64,000 nt of DNA, taken from assembly GCA_039654915.1 (NCBI GenBank), contig CM077594.1:102872893-102936892 (forward strand), in the 5' to 3' direction. Under the pieces are notes generated by a model that was not told the DNA's origin, searched no databases, and saw nothing but the letters and a program-made list of their open reading frames with translations. This stretch comes from Aquilaria yunnanensis. Its lineage: Eukaryota > Streptophyta > Magnoliopsida > Malvales > Thymelaeaceae. A program made the position numbers and the translations under genes. Below are positions 45,747-58,673 of this stretch, piece by piece; position 1 is the stretch's first letter, and each line of letters begins with the position of its first letter.

Positions 45747-48700
45747 CACTACAAAAAAAATAGTTTTTTTGAAGCATAATATTTGAAGTGGTTACTAAAA
45801 ACTGTTTCATATTTTTTAAGGGTGCTAACGTTAAAAGCAGCTCCCTTTGACCGCTTCAGAAGCTGCTTCGATATTAAGGTCAAATTGAAATTAATGGAAA
45901 ACTAGGTGAAAATAGATAAACAAATGTAAATATAACTTGCAACCCTTAGTCTCCTATTGACAACAGACCCAAAAATCTCTCCATCACCTCTCACAAACCA
46001 GAGTACCACTTCTACTTGATCTCGTTGCTTATTGCCCATCACTTTGCCGTCCTCTTATATGCCTGCTTGTCCATCAATTGATCGCTTGGAGAACGAAGGG
46101 CTTTGATTGTTAAGCTTGCCGCTTGTCACCTATGATCATTATTCTCGTGACAACTGCTGTTCCTTAAACGATTCCACAATCAAACACCACAATTAGTTGG
46201 ATACTGTTACTCCATTGCTGATGGTAATTCGAATTTTATAAGGTTCCCCCAACTTTCTTGTTACACAAGTTGGTCACTCTTTTTATTTCACAGGTTTTCC
46301 TCTATTTTCTTACTTTATATTGCTGGCTAGATCTGCTTTCAACCTACCTTTTTGGTTTTGATGCCTTTAAATCTATTGATCTTGTTGCTATTGAGTTTGT
46401 AGACTGAGATATTACTATGTATTCAATTGATTATTTTGGAGGTCAAGTTAAGATTTCGTGTTTAGGATTGTTAATTTTGTTGGTTTGAGTCTTATTTTGA
46501 AATTATTCATCAATTAAAGCATCAGCCGTGGAAGATGTAACTTCTCTTCCATTGAATTGTCTTCTCTGCCTCGATTCCTTACCTTAATCAAGTATGGGTT
46601 ACTGGCTGCTTTGTATTTCTTGGTTTGTTAATGATGCATCATTCTATCTTATTTAAAAGAAAATCTAGGACTTGCTGTGTTAGTAATGATAATGATATAT
46701 TTTCAAGCAGAAATATGCTGTGGTTAGCTAGTTTATTCTGTTGTAAAATTGAATTTTAGTTTATTGAAGGCTAGCCTAACTTGATCCTTAATTACTCTGG
46801 TAACACTGCACATTTTTTGCTATTATAATGGTCAAATTTTGGACCATTAGATCTGAGATCCTTTCATTTACCTTTTCTCTGTCTATTTTGATCAATATGG
46901 TGCTTAGCTAATGGTTATAGTTCATTACCCATAGGTTGAAGAATTTGTATGAAATGCCATAAGAGAACAAATAGATGTCCAAACTTGAATTTGGACAAGA
47001 TTGAAGAGAATGGAATTAAGATTAGGCTAATGAGTAGATGTTCTTTCTTTGATTCAACTCACTGGTGGACTCATTTGGAGCAAATTAACCATATTGTAAG
47101 TCTCATTTCCATGATCAGATTCTCATAATTCCTGTACAGTTCACAATTAAAATGCTTCAGTTTTTGTTTATTCAAGTAATTCTAGGACTTGATCAGGAAC
47201 TTTAATAATGATTATACTATTACATTCTGATATTGGCCCATGATTTGGAGGTTGTGCCGGCTTTAGTGAATGGCACCAGATTAGCATTGAATGGTCAAGA
47301 TGTTGTGTTTTAAAGAGCAACCAGTTTTTCTCCCTAACGTCTCACAGAAAATCTTGGTCGCTATTGATGTGGACAAAGGTTTTCATCTCTCTATTTGTGA
47401 CTTCTGCAAGTTTCTTTATAATAAAGTCACTAGTGGTAGGCATTTTTTACATCCCATTTTTGTCATTGATCTATAAGATTTTCATGGGGTCTAAGGCTGA
47501 AATCTTTTAAGTCTTGATGATTGTTAATGGGTGGTTGATCATGAATATTCTATTACTGTTAACTTTGATTTAGAAGGCATTACTTGGTTGGCTAGTACCA
47601 CTATCTTAATTTGTCTATGATCATGACCTTCTTATGAAAATGAATGTTTCTATAATGTGCTTCAGATTCCAGAATTTATGTCTGATAAATGAAAAGTTAA
47701 TTTGAGCATGAGAAGTTACTAGCCTTGAACCTATTACTGATCCTGTTAAATAGTGATATTAGAAATTATGCCATAATTCATGTAATAAGCTTCTAGATTT
47801 GTGGATTTTTGTGATAATAGCACCATGTGTCTAGTTTCCTTTGTATTTTACAGATGTAATCTGGATTTTTGTGTGATTTTATAAAATTTGTAGACTGCAA
47901 ACATGTTTGTCTGAAATTGGGTTTGTACGTCTGTTTGGCCAACCTTGTTATGATATTCATGATAAATTATGTATTGGACATTTGAGCTTGATGTTTTTAT
48001 TATATATGCTCTTGCATCTCTAGTTTATATATGATTTGATGGATCAAGATTTTGAGCTTTATACATATTTCTAAAATTCACGGACTGAAGGTATGTCTGC
48101 TATCCGCTAGACTATAATTTATTGAATTGCTAGAAATTGTACTCTATAGTGAGCTAATGGCCAGCTACTTTTGTGCATACAGATGATGGTGGCTAAGCTA
48201 TTTAGCATGATATTTTTATGTCCTTGTTACTAAATTGATTCAAAATCAAGTTATTGTTTCTGAATTATGATATACAGGTTGTTGGTTAGACAATGACTGT
48301 GTTTATGCTAGTGCATTTCCTTAGGAACTTGAATTATGCAATTCTTTGTTAAAGTATACAATATACATTTAGAATTTGGCTAAACCTGACTGTAGTGCTT
48401 TACAAGAGCATATTGACCATGTTTTAATAGCATATTGCCCATACTTTTATTGGTAAAATGTTAGACCAAGTGTTATACTCCTACGTGTATTGTTCCACAC
48501 TCTCAAGAGTATATTGTTCCATACTTTTAGAAGCATATTGCACATACTAGAATAAATGTACTGAATTACCATAACTGGCAAATTGCTCATCTCCAAGAGT
48601 AACCAAACATATTCATTTCTTACATTTCTCAGTTGCCTTTAGAACTTGGGTAAACCTAGTCTAATGGAAAGTATATTGTTATGCTTACTTTTTTACTTTC

Positions 48701-49512
48701 TTGGACCTACTATATTATATATGATGCTACACTTCTTGCATTTCTCAGGTTTTTCTACTAATTCCAGAAATGGTTCTAGAGTTGCTTTTTGTTTGTCACA
48801 ATCGAATGACAATGAAGCCATTGATGATGACACCCTTAAAGATAATTAAGCATTATATTTGTACGTGTGAACCTTACATGGATGAAGATTGACATTCCAT
48901 GGATGTTATTTCTTATGTTTAATACTTGAATGGTTTATACTTTTTTGCTTTGTTGGATAATTTGGATTTTTTTGTATGTTCGATGCTATATATGTATTAT
49001 GGATGTTATTTAAATTAATTGTGATTTTGTTTTTAGTTTTCATTTTTACCTATATTTAAGTGTTGATCATATTACTCAAAGAAAGCATTATATGTTTACC
49101 ATAGTAGTTATAAAATAGTATAGAAAATCCAATTTTAAATAAATAAATAAAATATAAATAGAAGCGGTTAACCGCCTCAAGTTATTAAACAAGGATACGA
49201 CTATAGAAGTGGTTAACTGTTTCTAATAGGTGATACATGTAAGCGAAGCGGTCAACTGCTTCAAAAGTTCATTGTTGTAATTGATACGGTTAACCATTTC
49301 AACAGGTGGTTTGGTAGTTCATACTCTCGAACTAGTTAACCACTTAAAAAAATGACTACTATAAAAATTGAAACGGTTCTCAATGGGTTCAGATTTTTTT
49401 TAGGCTAGTGTCGTTGAAGCGGTCAACAATCATTTCTGTTTCTTTTGAAGCGGTCCAAACAACTTCTAAGAGGTACTAAAAACTACTTCAAAAGTTTTGT
49501 TTTTTTGTAGTG
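45747..49512. mobile_element. CACTA (En/Spm) element, 3.77 kb, non-autonomous, with 3-bp TSD
   Basis: Starts CACTACAAAAAAAATAG and ends TTTTTTTGTAGTG, giving a 13-bp CACTACAAAAAAA inverted repeat. The 3-bp duplication ATT is on both sides (45744-45746 and 49513-49515). Both subterminal regions contain repeated GAAGCGGTTAACCG-type motifs. No TNPD/TNPA-like transposase frame survives. The interior (about 45950-48850) has T-rich intron-like DNA and short ORFs that look like captured genic sequence. One ORF (47291-47476) includes KILVAIDVDKGF, which loosely recalls a HAD-type motif I, but this is too short to name. Confidence 0.9.
49140..49500. repeat. CACTA subterminal repeat cluster (GAAGCGGTTAACCGCTTC-type)
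   Basis: At least eight variants occur: AGAAGCGGTTAACCGCCTC, GAAGTGGTTAACTGTTTC, GAAGCGGTCAACTGCTTC, TACGGTTAACCATTTC, AGTTAACCACTT, GAAACGGTTCTC, GAAGCGGTCAAC and GAAGCGGTCCAA. The left end has matching ones (GAAGTGGTTACT near 45785; GACCGCTTCAGAAGCTGCTTC near 45850). In En/Spm such motifs bind the TNPA protein. Confidence 0.85.
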
Positions 49513-51333
49513 ATTGTCACTACACTCAACCTTAACTAGATTCCAATTACACAAAATTTAAGCCTACAAGAAGTGAAGTATGATATATTTGACAAATTCC
49601 ATAATAAAAATGCCTATTTATATGAAATCTTTTATTGAAGTATGGTTATATTTGGCAAATTGCATAATGAATTCATCAATTGTGAATGATTAATGCAATG
49701 ATGTAATAAAATTACACTAATTTTGTACTTAAATAGGGGAGGGCAAAAAAGCACGCACTCAAATTTAAGGCATTAACATATTTGACAACTATACTGGAAT
49801 TAGCTGTAAAAAAAAACATTTGTAATTATCAACTCTATTTAATTTTGAAAATTCAACCTCTACTAACTATTATGTACATAAATATAAGTAAAAAAATATA
49901 AATTTCATATATAAGAAATTTATTTATTTTATTTCCCCTTTTATACTTTTTATATTTTGAAATTAATAATTTTCCTTATAAGTTTTTTTTTCTCTCCCTT
50001 TCTCTCTCTATATATATCTCAACATATCAATCTCACAAAACTACACCAATTTAAGTGATCTCCTCATTTCTATAGTTCTTTTACTTTTTTGCATTTTTCA
50101 ATTTTCCTAATTTTTTTTATATGTTCTAATCATCTATTAATTTTTTGTTATGTTGGTTATACTAATCTATTGATGTTTTTTCCAATTCTTTTTAGGCTCA
50201 TCATTTTATATCTCATATATGTGAGATTTTAAATTCAATCAACTTCATTTGGTAAGTGAAAAATATAGTAGTTAGTTTTTAATTTATCCAACTCATATTC
50301 ACTTTGTTTGTTATTTGCTCAAAAATAACTCCGTTAAGAGATTGTATTTATCTTTCTTTATTACTTCATTCGTCCCATATTCTTTGCATTATTTGAATTT
50401 TTTGCTTAGTTTAACTTGAATTTATTTATATTAGTATTTTTTCAAAAAAAAAATTAGAAAAATATATTTAGAAATTATATGTCTTGATTTATCATTTTTA
50501 TATAAAAATTATTCATTTATATACTACAGTTTTTGTAATTAACGTTAAAGTTTTTGATAATTTATTAACAGTGAAACTTAAACCACTAAAGATAAAAACT
50601 AAAAACTACATTTAGATGGTTTTTTTCAAAATTCTAATGCTTAAATTTAATGCCAAATGGGCCAAAAATTTACCGTAGAAATATTTTTTAAAATTTTACC
50701 GTTAATTACTAATGCTAAACTAAATAAAATCTATGTAAAAGAATTATCACCATAAGAATAGATTTTCAAACCTTTGGGTCAACATTTTGACTAATACTAA
50801 ATTTTAGGAAAAGAGTGCAATTTACTCAAACAAAGAAACATATTCGATCTAGATTTTCTCATTCTCACAAACCAGGAAAATAGTTTGTATTTAGTTTGCA
50901 CTAAGTTAGTATTTTTTTTTTTTTGAAAAACAAAGCTAATTCAAATGGATTCTACATTAATTACCATTTAATTTGAGAATCAAAAGCATCGATTTATCTT
51001 AAGAAAATAAAAAATAATTTAATACCTACCAAATTAGTTTAACTATTTTCGACTGTGGATTGAACACTTTGAATTTGAAATTTTTAACCACTGTAGATAA
51101 TCAAATTGATTCACTTCTTTAATTTGTTGAAGGTTGAATTCTTTCTTCATCCAGCAAGCATAAACCCATTAAAATAGAAACAATAATAAAAATGAAATTC
51201 ATATAAAATAAAAACTAAAATCATGGGGATTATATTGTCGCTTTCTAAAAGATACTAAGTTGTTCCAGTAATACTGTTTTTTTACTCAGAACAAAGGTAA
51301 TTATGGAAAATCTAAAAGCTTCATAAATTGAGA

Positions 51334-51423
51334 CATACATACATACATACATACATACATGCATGCATGCATTTACCTTGTATTGTAAATGCATGTATGT
51401 ATGTACGTATGTATGTATGTATA
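51334..51423. repeat. Tetranucleotide palindrome: (CATA)n/(CATG)n facing (CATG)n/(TATG)n
   Basis: ACATACATACATACATACAT... and GCATGCATGCATTTAC on the left are mirrored by GTAAATGCATGTATGTATG and following TGTA repeats on the right. The arms are about 40 bp with an 8-base centre (CTTGTATT). The structure could fold into a long hairpin. Confidence 0.9.
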
Positions 51424-51679
51424 CTGTTAATATGCACCTTCTGCACATAAGAGTGATGCACCTTCTGAACATAAAAGTGTAAGTTACTACGTTCTTCATT
51501 TTTTTTTTCTGCTTCAATTCAGATACACTTTGTCATTTTCATATTTCAATCTTCCTTATGTTCAATCATTTAGACTTATCAATAAATATGACTTTTGTCT
51601 GTCTTAATTTGGTGAATAACCTAATAGCATATTTTATTCATCTTAATTCACTATAGTACTAACCATGCATTAATGTTCT

Positions 51680-51714
51680 TGTGTGTGTGTGTGTGTGTGT
51701 GTGTGTTTGTGTGT
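51680..51714. repeat. (GT)n microsatellite
   Basis: About 13 uninterrupted GT units followed by TTGTGTG. Confidence 0.95.
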
Positions 51715-54002
51715 TTTCTTTTTTCCTCTAGGAGCATTCTGGCATTTTGTTCGTCTCAATTGAAAACAAGGTTTGGTTATTTTTAGGCAAATGATATGAA
51801 GCTACAACATGGTATTTGACACAAATAAATAAATTCACACATTTTTTGTTTCTTTTTGGTAAAATATCATTGTTTTTAATACAATTTTATATGTTTTATT
51901 TCTTTCTTCTCAGCTTTAAGTTACAAAATTGTACCACATATCTACAGGTTGTGGAGCCAATAAGACTAATTTCAACTAACAAATCTACATAGTTTTATTT
52001 GACTTGGTGCTTAACATTTAAGGTTTACAGGTCTAAGTTAAAAAAAATGACATAAACTGAACAGAAAGATGGGAGAAATGAAAAAAAAAAAGATATAAGA
52101 GAGAAAAAATGGAAAGCACATGTGCCTCCAGTTGATACCTGATCCATGTTGCCTTTGGCTGTTAATCTGCATGATTACTTGTGTACCATACTAATTTTGT
52201 AAAGATATTATCTTAGAAGAGGATACAAGGACACAAGATGACACAGGAGAATATGATATATGGATGTTTTCTTGCTCTTTTCATAATTGACAGCAACTGG
52301 GAAACATGTAGGATAAGTGATGATCAACTAATCAAAGTTTAAGGCAACACTTGTAGTGTGGATCTGATGAACATTTGAAGAACAAAAGAAGAATTTTAAG
52401 GGTTATATATATTTTTTACAATCACATATTTTTTCTTATGTAAGCATATGTGAGCCTTCACCTACAATTCAGAAATGTTTTGAAGGATTTTTTTATTTTT
52501 ATTTCAAAAAAGAAAAAAAATAGCTTGAGTCACCTTTTTTTTTTTTTTTGTGAGATTTTTCTAAAGAGTAGGATTTGTTGATCTCATGGCAATGCCAAAT
52601 ATTTAAATTAGTTCTCTATGAAAATTGTAGGGTTCAATTTGATTTACCATCCTTTCAATTTAAATATTGTAGATGAATCAATTTCTTTATTGAATCACAC
52701 AATTTGCACCGATTCTTGATTCACTTATATCAATATGTTAATTACTTCTCGCTGCCCACTTTTTATGAGTTGTTTTATTTTCCACAGTTTTAGGTAACAT
52801 TTGATTTTTTTTTTTAAATGGATTTTCAAACTTTACATACGCAAAAGCGTTTGTTGCATGTAAAAGATCAACTTTTTAAGAACAAGATAAGAAATTTAAT
52901 GAATTTTAGATGAAGTAGAATATTATGGTATTCGCGTTTAAGTAATGATTATATTTAAATATCTTTTATTTTTAAAAAACTATTTTTTATTTATCTTTAC
53001 CTTTTGTATTGAGATTAAAATGTTTAAATGCATGTCCAAAAACATGATATGCAAGACATTGATATATAATTCATAAATAAAATGTAGGACGCACACATAT
53101 AAATTTCTAGCCCCGATTTAACAGCCAGGTACTCAAAGTTGTAAATAAGTCAATTTTGCATAATGATCAGCGTTGCTCAAGCAATTGCTGCGGGCACTGG
53201 GCGTTGTGCAAGCGACTAAAGTCGAAAAGCTAAAGCCCCTACCCTACCATGCCGTATTTGGGTACTGGTCTGGACATTAACGCCACAAGACCAAGACTTG
53301 GAACACGATCACATGTCTTTTGTCTTTGAATGCCTACCTCTATGTTTTTCGCTGTTCAAACTTCCTAACATATACAGAGGATTATTCCCAGGAATAGTTC
53401 ATTCTAATTTTCCTTGCCAGAATTCAATGTCTCTCACTCTCAGCACTACTCGAAAGATCTTGAGCTGACCTACACCGAGCATGGTTTAATATGTATCACA
53501 TAAAAAGAACCGAGCATGGTATAATTCGAATTCATTTGGATAATAGGCCTTCTGCTTCAAATAGTTTCGTGCCATGTAAAATTTTCCACATAACCCAGTT
53601 CTGTGAGCAAAGAAGGTGAACCCAGAGGCTTATACAGGTTAAGTAAGTAAGGATACAACACAACAACAGAGGGGATAGAGAAGCAAGTCATAAGCGACAC
53701 GAGTAAATGTGTCGGTTCCATGAACAGACTTGAAGGACGTTCTGGAATCATCAATAGCAGATTTCACATTAACGACAACGATGAACTCAAACTATCAAGA
53801 ACTTGGAACTTTTAGAGGCTCCAATCTCACCAAGATAGATACATTCAGAGAGCGAAAATTTTTATCTATGCATACGAATCAACAAGATGATGAAGAGTGA
53901 CAACTAACATCACCGATTGCCATTTGAAGCTCTGAGACAGTCAGCAAGTCCGAAGCAAGTTCCTTGCAAATGCAAATAAGTTCATAGAGGGAGAATGAAA
54001 GG

Positions 54003-55118
54003 TCAGAACTGGGATTTGTCGAGGCTGTCAAAATAAGGATGATCGAGCGCAGCCTTGGCAGAGATTCTCTCCGCAGGATCGTACCTCAACATTTGCTGTG
54101 ATGATAACAGATAATAAGATACAAAGGACATTGAAATGGAACACCATTGGGATACCAAAGTATCAAAGGGCGATGCCTTACCGAAAGAAGGTCAACGCCT
54201 TGGGCAGAGAGCGAAGGAACTGCTCGAGCCAAGTTCTGAGGCTCCCACACAGGATAGACATGCCAATCCCTTAGGGAAGTCACTCCAGGCCACTGCTTCT
54301 CAGTTGGCGTACCCAGCAACCTGAAGATGTGAAGCAATTGCTGGAATTCTGAGTCTCCAGGGAACAAGGCCTGCCTCCTCACCATCTCCGCTGCATGAAA
54401 AAGACACGAAATTTCATGTTGGAATTTCGTCGAATACTAAGCAAGCATGCGGGAAAAAACAAAACGAGCGCGATCCTTGGGGAAACGTGTACACACCGAA
54501 GATGCAACCGACGGACCAGATGTCAACGCCGGTGGAATAATGCGAGGATCCCAGCAGGACCTCTGGGGCTCGGTACCAGAGAGTGACGATCTCGTGAGTA
54601 TAGGACTTGAGAGGGATGGTGAAGGCGCGGGCGAGGCCAAGATCGGCGATCTTGAGCAGCCCCTTATCCTTATCGAGTAGAAGATTCTGGGGCTTGAGGT
54701 CGCGGTGGAGGACGCCGTGGCTGTGGCAGTGGGCAACGCCCTTAAGGAGCTGGTAGAGAAACGATTGAATCAGCGATGGCGCGAGAGGTCTGGGATTGGG
54801 GCCTTTGCGATGGGAGTCGATAAACTTCTTGAGATCGGTGTCCAAGTACTCGAAGACGAGATAGAGATTGGCCTTGGAGGCGCCGTTCTTGGTGGAGTCG
54901 ACGTGCTCGACGGTGAGGAGGCGGACGACGTAGAGGGACTGAGAGAGCATCTGAAGCAGGGAGACCTCGCGGAGGGCGGTGGGAGGGACACCTTCTTCGT
55001 CCATTTCGAGGCGGGTCTTCTTCAGCGCCACCAGCTGCCCGGTGGCCTTCTCCTTCGCCTTGTACACCTTGCCGTAGGTGCCTTCTCCGACCTTCTCTAG
55101 CTTCTCGTACTTCTCCAT
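54003..55118 (-). CDS. CDKB1: B1-type cyclin-dependent kinase, three exons
   Basis: Exons 54497-55118, 54182-54390 and 54003-54095 (GT-AG introns of 106 and 86 bp) join in frame to 307 residues; Arabidopsis CDKB1;1 has 309. The start is the ATG at 55118 ([16 protein letters not shown]), the conserved CDKB1 N-terminus, rather than the in-frame ATG 12 bases upstream. Visible are the glycine loop GEGTYG (11-16), the catalytic K33, the cyclin-binding helix PPTALRE (45-51, diagnostic for CDKB1; CDKB2 has PPTTLRE), HRDLKPQN (138-145), ADLG in place of DFG (typical of CDKB), activation-loop T174 and the invariant tail [12 protein letters not shown]1 with A/B-type cyclins controls the G2/M transition and stomatal divisions in plants. 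No damage to any key residue was seen. Confidence 0.96.
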
Positions 55119-55224
55119 TGATGGTCTCAAACCAAACCCTAGAACAGAGCAGGAATTGGGACTGCCAATTTCTTTTTAGGTTGATTGGGGAAGAAATAGG
55201 GGGAAAAAAAGACGCTTTAACACC

Positions 55225-55235
55225 TAACCGTTAGG
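55225..55235 (-). promoter_or_regulatory. Mitosis-specific activator (MSA) element of CDKB1
   Basis: The minus strand reads CCTAACGGTTA, a perfect match to the MSA consensus YCYAACGGYYA, about 107-117 bp upstream of the CDKB1 ATG and in the gene's orientation. MSA elements bind three-repeat MYB (MYB3R) proteins and confer G2/M expression. Regulation here is inferred from the match and position. Confidence 0.7.
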
Positions 55236-55405
55236 GTGCGTGCGCGTTCGATTCGATACACGCTGCCATCTGTACACATTTGAATTTCAAACTTCATCGC
55301 CAAGACGAGGGAAAGTAATAACAACGCTTGGGCCTTGAGTTCTAGGCCCATTCTTTTTGGGCCTACAGTATTTATTTATTTTTGAATGAACACGCTAGCT
55401 TTAAT

Positions 55406-56226
55406 CGGGTCAACTGCGGCTGTAATCTCTAATATTTTATTATTGTCTTATTTTTCACATTAACCTCAAAATCTTACAAAAGAAGTGTTTAATCTCAATT
55501 TTTTATTTTATTTTAGACATTTGGAGAAAGAAAAGCATTAAAATTAACTAAACTAGCAACATGCCATGTCAGCATGGGACGAAGCTTGGGTTGATTTGTC
55601 ATGTGACACGATAAATGAACCCTAGTAATGATGTAGAAAATGAAGTAAAAAAGAATAAATGGACGAGGGGATTGGCGTGAGGCGGCGGGAGGGTGTTGGG
55701 CTGGGCAGAGCAGGAAGGGGGAGGTGGCGACTCCTAGTGATTCAGATGGAGGTGGAGGGATTAGCGGACGGAGGTGGGTATTGACAGCAGCGGAGCAAAT
55801 GGGAAGCTGAAGATGCAGAGCAAAATCAACGCCGTGGACTCCATTTTGGGCCTCTTGATGGTTGACAGTAGCAAACACGATGGCGATTGGTTCCCAAGGC
55901 GGGATTTCGGCATGAAAGAATGGGGGGAAGTCGATGGCGTTTTCTTTCTTTTTTTTATTATTTTCCTTTTTCTTTCAAATTTTTTTTGTTAGTTTTCTTC
56001 CTTTCTATATTATCACCAGCAGTTAATTATAGCCACTGTGGCAAATAGCCCTATGCTGGCATGCTAAGTAGATAATTCCATCAATTTTAACACTTTCTAT
56101 CCTCTAAAGGCCTAAAATGAAAAATAAAAAAAATTTGAGGTTAAGGATTTCTTATGCAAAGTTTTGAGATTAGAGTTCAAAATAGGAAAAAAAAAAAAGA
56201 TTAGGGGCCATGGATGCAATTAACCC
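55406..56226. mobile_element. Non-autonomous MULE (about 820 bp) in the promoter side of CDKB1
   Basis: Left arm GGGTCAACTGCGGC and right arm, read inward, GGGTTAATTGCATCC. Both continue to CTAAT(A/C)TTTT, TTAACCTCAAA and ATTTTA(G)(A/G)CC-like phrases for over 150 bp. Flanks AGCTTTAAT (55397-55405) and AGCTTTCAT (56227-56235) match 8 of 9. Short opposing ORFs inside (55513-55878 minus, 55774-55992 plus) are not recognised. It ends about 290 bp upstream of the CDKB1 start codon. Confidence 0.8.
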
Positions 56227-56261
56227 AGCTTTCATCATATTCTAAAATGCCTAAATGCACA

Positions 56262-56975
56262 TTTGGTCCCTCAAGTTTGAAAATGCATACAAGTTAGTTT
56301 TTAAACTTTGACTCAGTGTGACTAATTCCTCAAATAAACTATGTGATTTCATTACTTAGAGGACTCAAGGGTTTTGGCCAAATTTTGAAACCACTCTACT
56401 CTTTGATTCAAGAGCAATTGGTCGACGATGAGGGCCAAGCAGTAGCGGGGAGACTCTAACGTGTTGCTCCTACATTGGGCAAATTGATGATGTTGTAGCT
56501 TAACTTCTAACGCCTCATTGTAGTTGCGAGGTTTAGGAGTGAATGAAAATGGATGAGGGTAACAGGTGGTTCTTAAGGAGCAAATTTTGCAGCAATGGCT
56601 TCATTGTAGCAGTGATACTTAGGAAGGAATGAAAAATAGCTTCGTCACATAATTCAAGTGTGGTGATGTTCGAGGCTGAAGATCTAAGCCTAAGGCTTGA
56701 ATGCAGTGAGGAGGAGTCATGAACGTCTCCCCTCTTTGTTCTAGCATCATCAATGGCAAGTGAAGCTTAGGAGCAGTGCGGCGTGAGGCAAAGTGACACC
56801 GGCAAGATGGAATTACTTACAATAGCAAATTGGCAATTAGGATGCCAACATCAAGGGCATAAACGGTCATTTTGTATAATAAAAAACTAACTCATTCAAT
56901 TTTTCAAAATTGAGATACTAAGACACTCTGAATTAAAGTTAAAGAACTAACTTGCTTGAGGCAGCAATGTGGAGA
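56262..56975. mobile_element. Probable truncated MULE
   Basis: ACAAGTTAGTTTTTAAACTTT on the left (about 56290) and, inverted, GCAAGTTAGTTCTTTAACTTT on the right (about 56935-56960) form a diverged pair, each followed by TCAG(T/A)GTG. The outer ends do not match cleanly and no TSD is visible. Confidence 0.5.
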
Positions 56976-57369
56976 GACCAATCAACTACACATCCTAGAA
57001 GAAGAATTGTGTTTGAAAAATGATCGAATCTTTGACTTTCAAGTAAGAAATAATTACGGTAAAATATGATGAATATTCTTTGAACTTGAAATTATTGATT
57101 TTTGTTTCGTGAACAAACGAAATACCATTAAACTATAGATGTTTATTTTCAAAATTTTATAAGAAGTTTAAACTCCCCAACCATTTTTTTAATGGAACCA
57201 ATTTTTTTTTATTTTAGATTTTTTTTTGTTCCGGTTTATTTTTTATGAAACCTGTAAAATAAACTATATTTTTTAATAAAATTTCTTTAAACATACATTT
57301 GATTCTTGAGAGTTCATACACAAATCAATGATTGCTTAATACGATCATCCAAGTTTTGGAACCCATAAC
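56976..57369. other. Intergenic DNA, no gene seen
   Basis: AT-rich spacer up to the left TSD (CCCATAAC, 57362-57369) of the large hAT element. Confidence 0.35.
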
Positions 57370-57379
57370 TAGGGCTGTT

Positions 57380-57612
57380 ATCGGACCGAGCCGAGCCCGA
57401 ACGCCTCAGGCTCAAGCTCGGCTCGTTTAAGTTTGGTAGGTGTTTGGGTTCGGGCTCGGGCTCGACGAGCTCGAGGAAATGGTGCTCGAGTTCGGCTCTG
57501 TATGTTGTTCGAGCTCGATTCGAACGTTCGAAATGTTTGAAAAACCTGTTAAAAAGCAAATTGTACGAGCTCGGTTCGGGCTCGATTAGGTATGCTCGAG
57601 CTTGAACTCGTT
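57380..57612. repeat. Subterminal GAGCTCGA/GGCTCG motif cluster of the hAT element (left side)
   Basis: Many copies of CGAGC(C/T)CG-like motifs in both orientations (GAGCCGAGCC, CAAGCTCGGCTCG, GGGCTCGGGCTCGACGAGC, GTGCTCGAGTTCGG, TTCGAGCTCGATTCG, TACGAGCTCGGTTCGG). A matching cluster occupies the right end (about 62325-62450; AAGCTCGATTCG, GGCTCGAGCTCG, TGAGCTCGAATTCG). Dense subterminal repeats are typical transposase-binding regions of hAT elements. Confidence 0.85.
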
Positions 57613-58673
57613 TTGAAAAAAAAGAAGAAAAACAACAACAAAATTCATAACACTAGCTGACACCAAGTTCAATTACACAAATAATAATAAGAAAAAAACA
57701 TCAACAAAGTACACAAATTACATAATCAAGCTAGTCCATAAAGTTTGATATAATAAAGTCTTTGTTTGCCTTAAAAAGAGGCTGTGAATGAAACAACAAC
57801 AAGTCTCTCACACATGAAACAAACAGCTATAGCGAGACCATCAATTCTGCAAGCAAGCAAAAAGGGTTGGGTATCATGCAGCAAGCAAGCAAACTTCTCA
57901 TCGGTCCTGCAAACAAGCAAGCAACAAAATACACAAAAAATGGCCAGCATGTACAATATTATCCAACTAATTAATTCTATATGCACCAAGGTTCCTAAGC
58001 TAGTAGTCTAAACTTTAAACTGACAATCGGTGGGGTAGACACAGCAAAGACTGGCTGTGTACAGAATCAAAGACAAGTTTGGTATAAGCAACCAACGGGT
58101 TCCCTATATAATTCTGAAATTTCCAGCACACCTGGAAAACTACCCAAAGACCATTATTCTTAAATTTATAAAATTAAACTAAATCTCCTATACTTCTCGA
58201 AGAACTTAATAATGAATGAATATAGAGCTACATAGAATTAACCAAGAATCATAATCTGAAGTCCTACACCACTCCAATATTGTAATGGTATTTGGTGCCT
58301 ATGCTTGTATTCTTCATCAAATTTTTTTGGGAATGTATAAAGCCATTGTAGATTTCCTGTTATCCAGTTTTCTCTTTTTATAGCTTCTATGTAAATGGCT
58401 TCTATGTAAATAGCACTAGTATTAGTTCAACAAAAAAACATTAAGCTAATCTTAAGTTTTCTTATAACTGAGAATGCACAACCAAAATAATGAACAAGCT
58501 ACAGAAATAAATAAAAATATGGTGGGTAAAACATATCTATTAAATTCTTCTTAGATTGGTAAATTGATTATTGTCGGGTTTTTCATTCCCTGAGAATATG
58601 TGAAAGTTGTAAGCAATTGTCAAAAGATAATAAATGGCAAGCAAATCTATATTAGTTAAAGATAGTTCAAACT

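Larger units (their letters stand above)
49516..53780. other. Gene-free AT-rich stretch
   Basis: About 4.3 kb with no supportable gene. It holds a one-ended MITE fragment (50362-50545; CATTCGTCCCATATTCTTTGC), a tetranucleotide palindrome (51334-51423) and a (GT)n tract (51680-51714). The part near 53780 leads into the 3' UTR of CDKB1. Confidence 0.4.

Noticed and set aside
47291..47476. Possible HAD-type phosphatase fragment in the CACTA element
   Set aside because: Only one motif-like phrase (VAIDVD) and no second motif.
54705..55100. 131-codon plus-strand ORF over CDKB1 exon 1
   Set aside because: Antisense shadow of a well-supported kinase exon.
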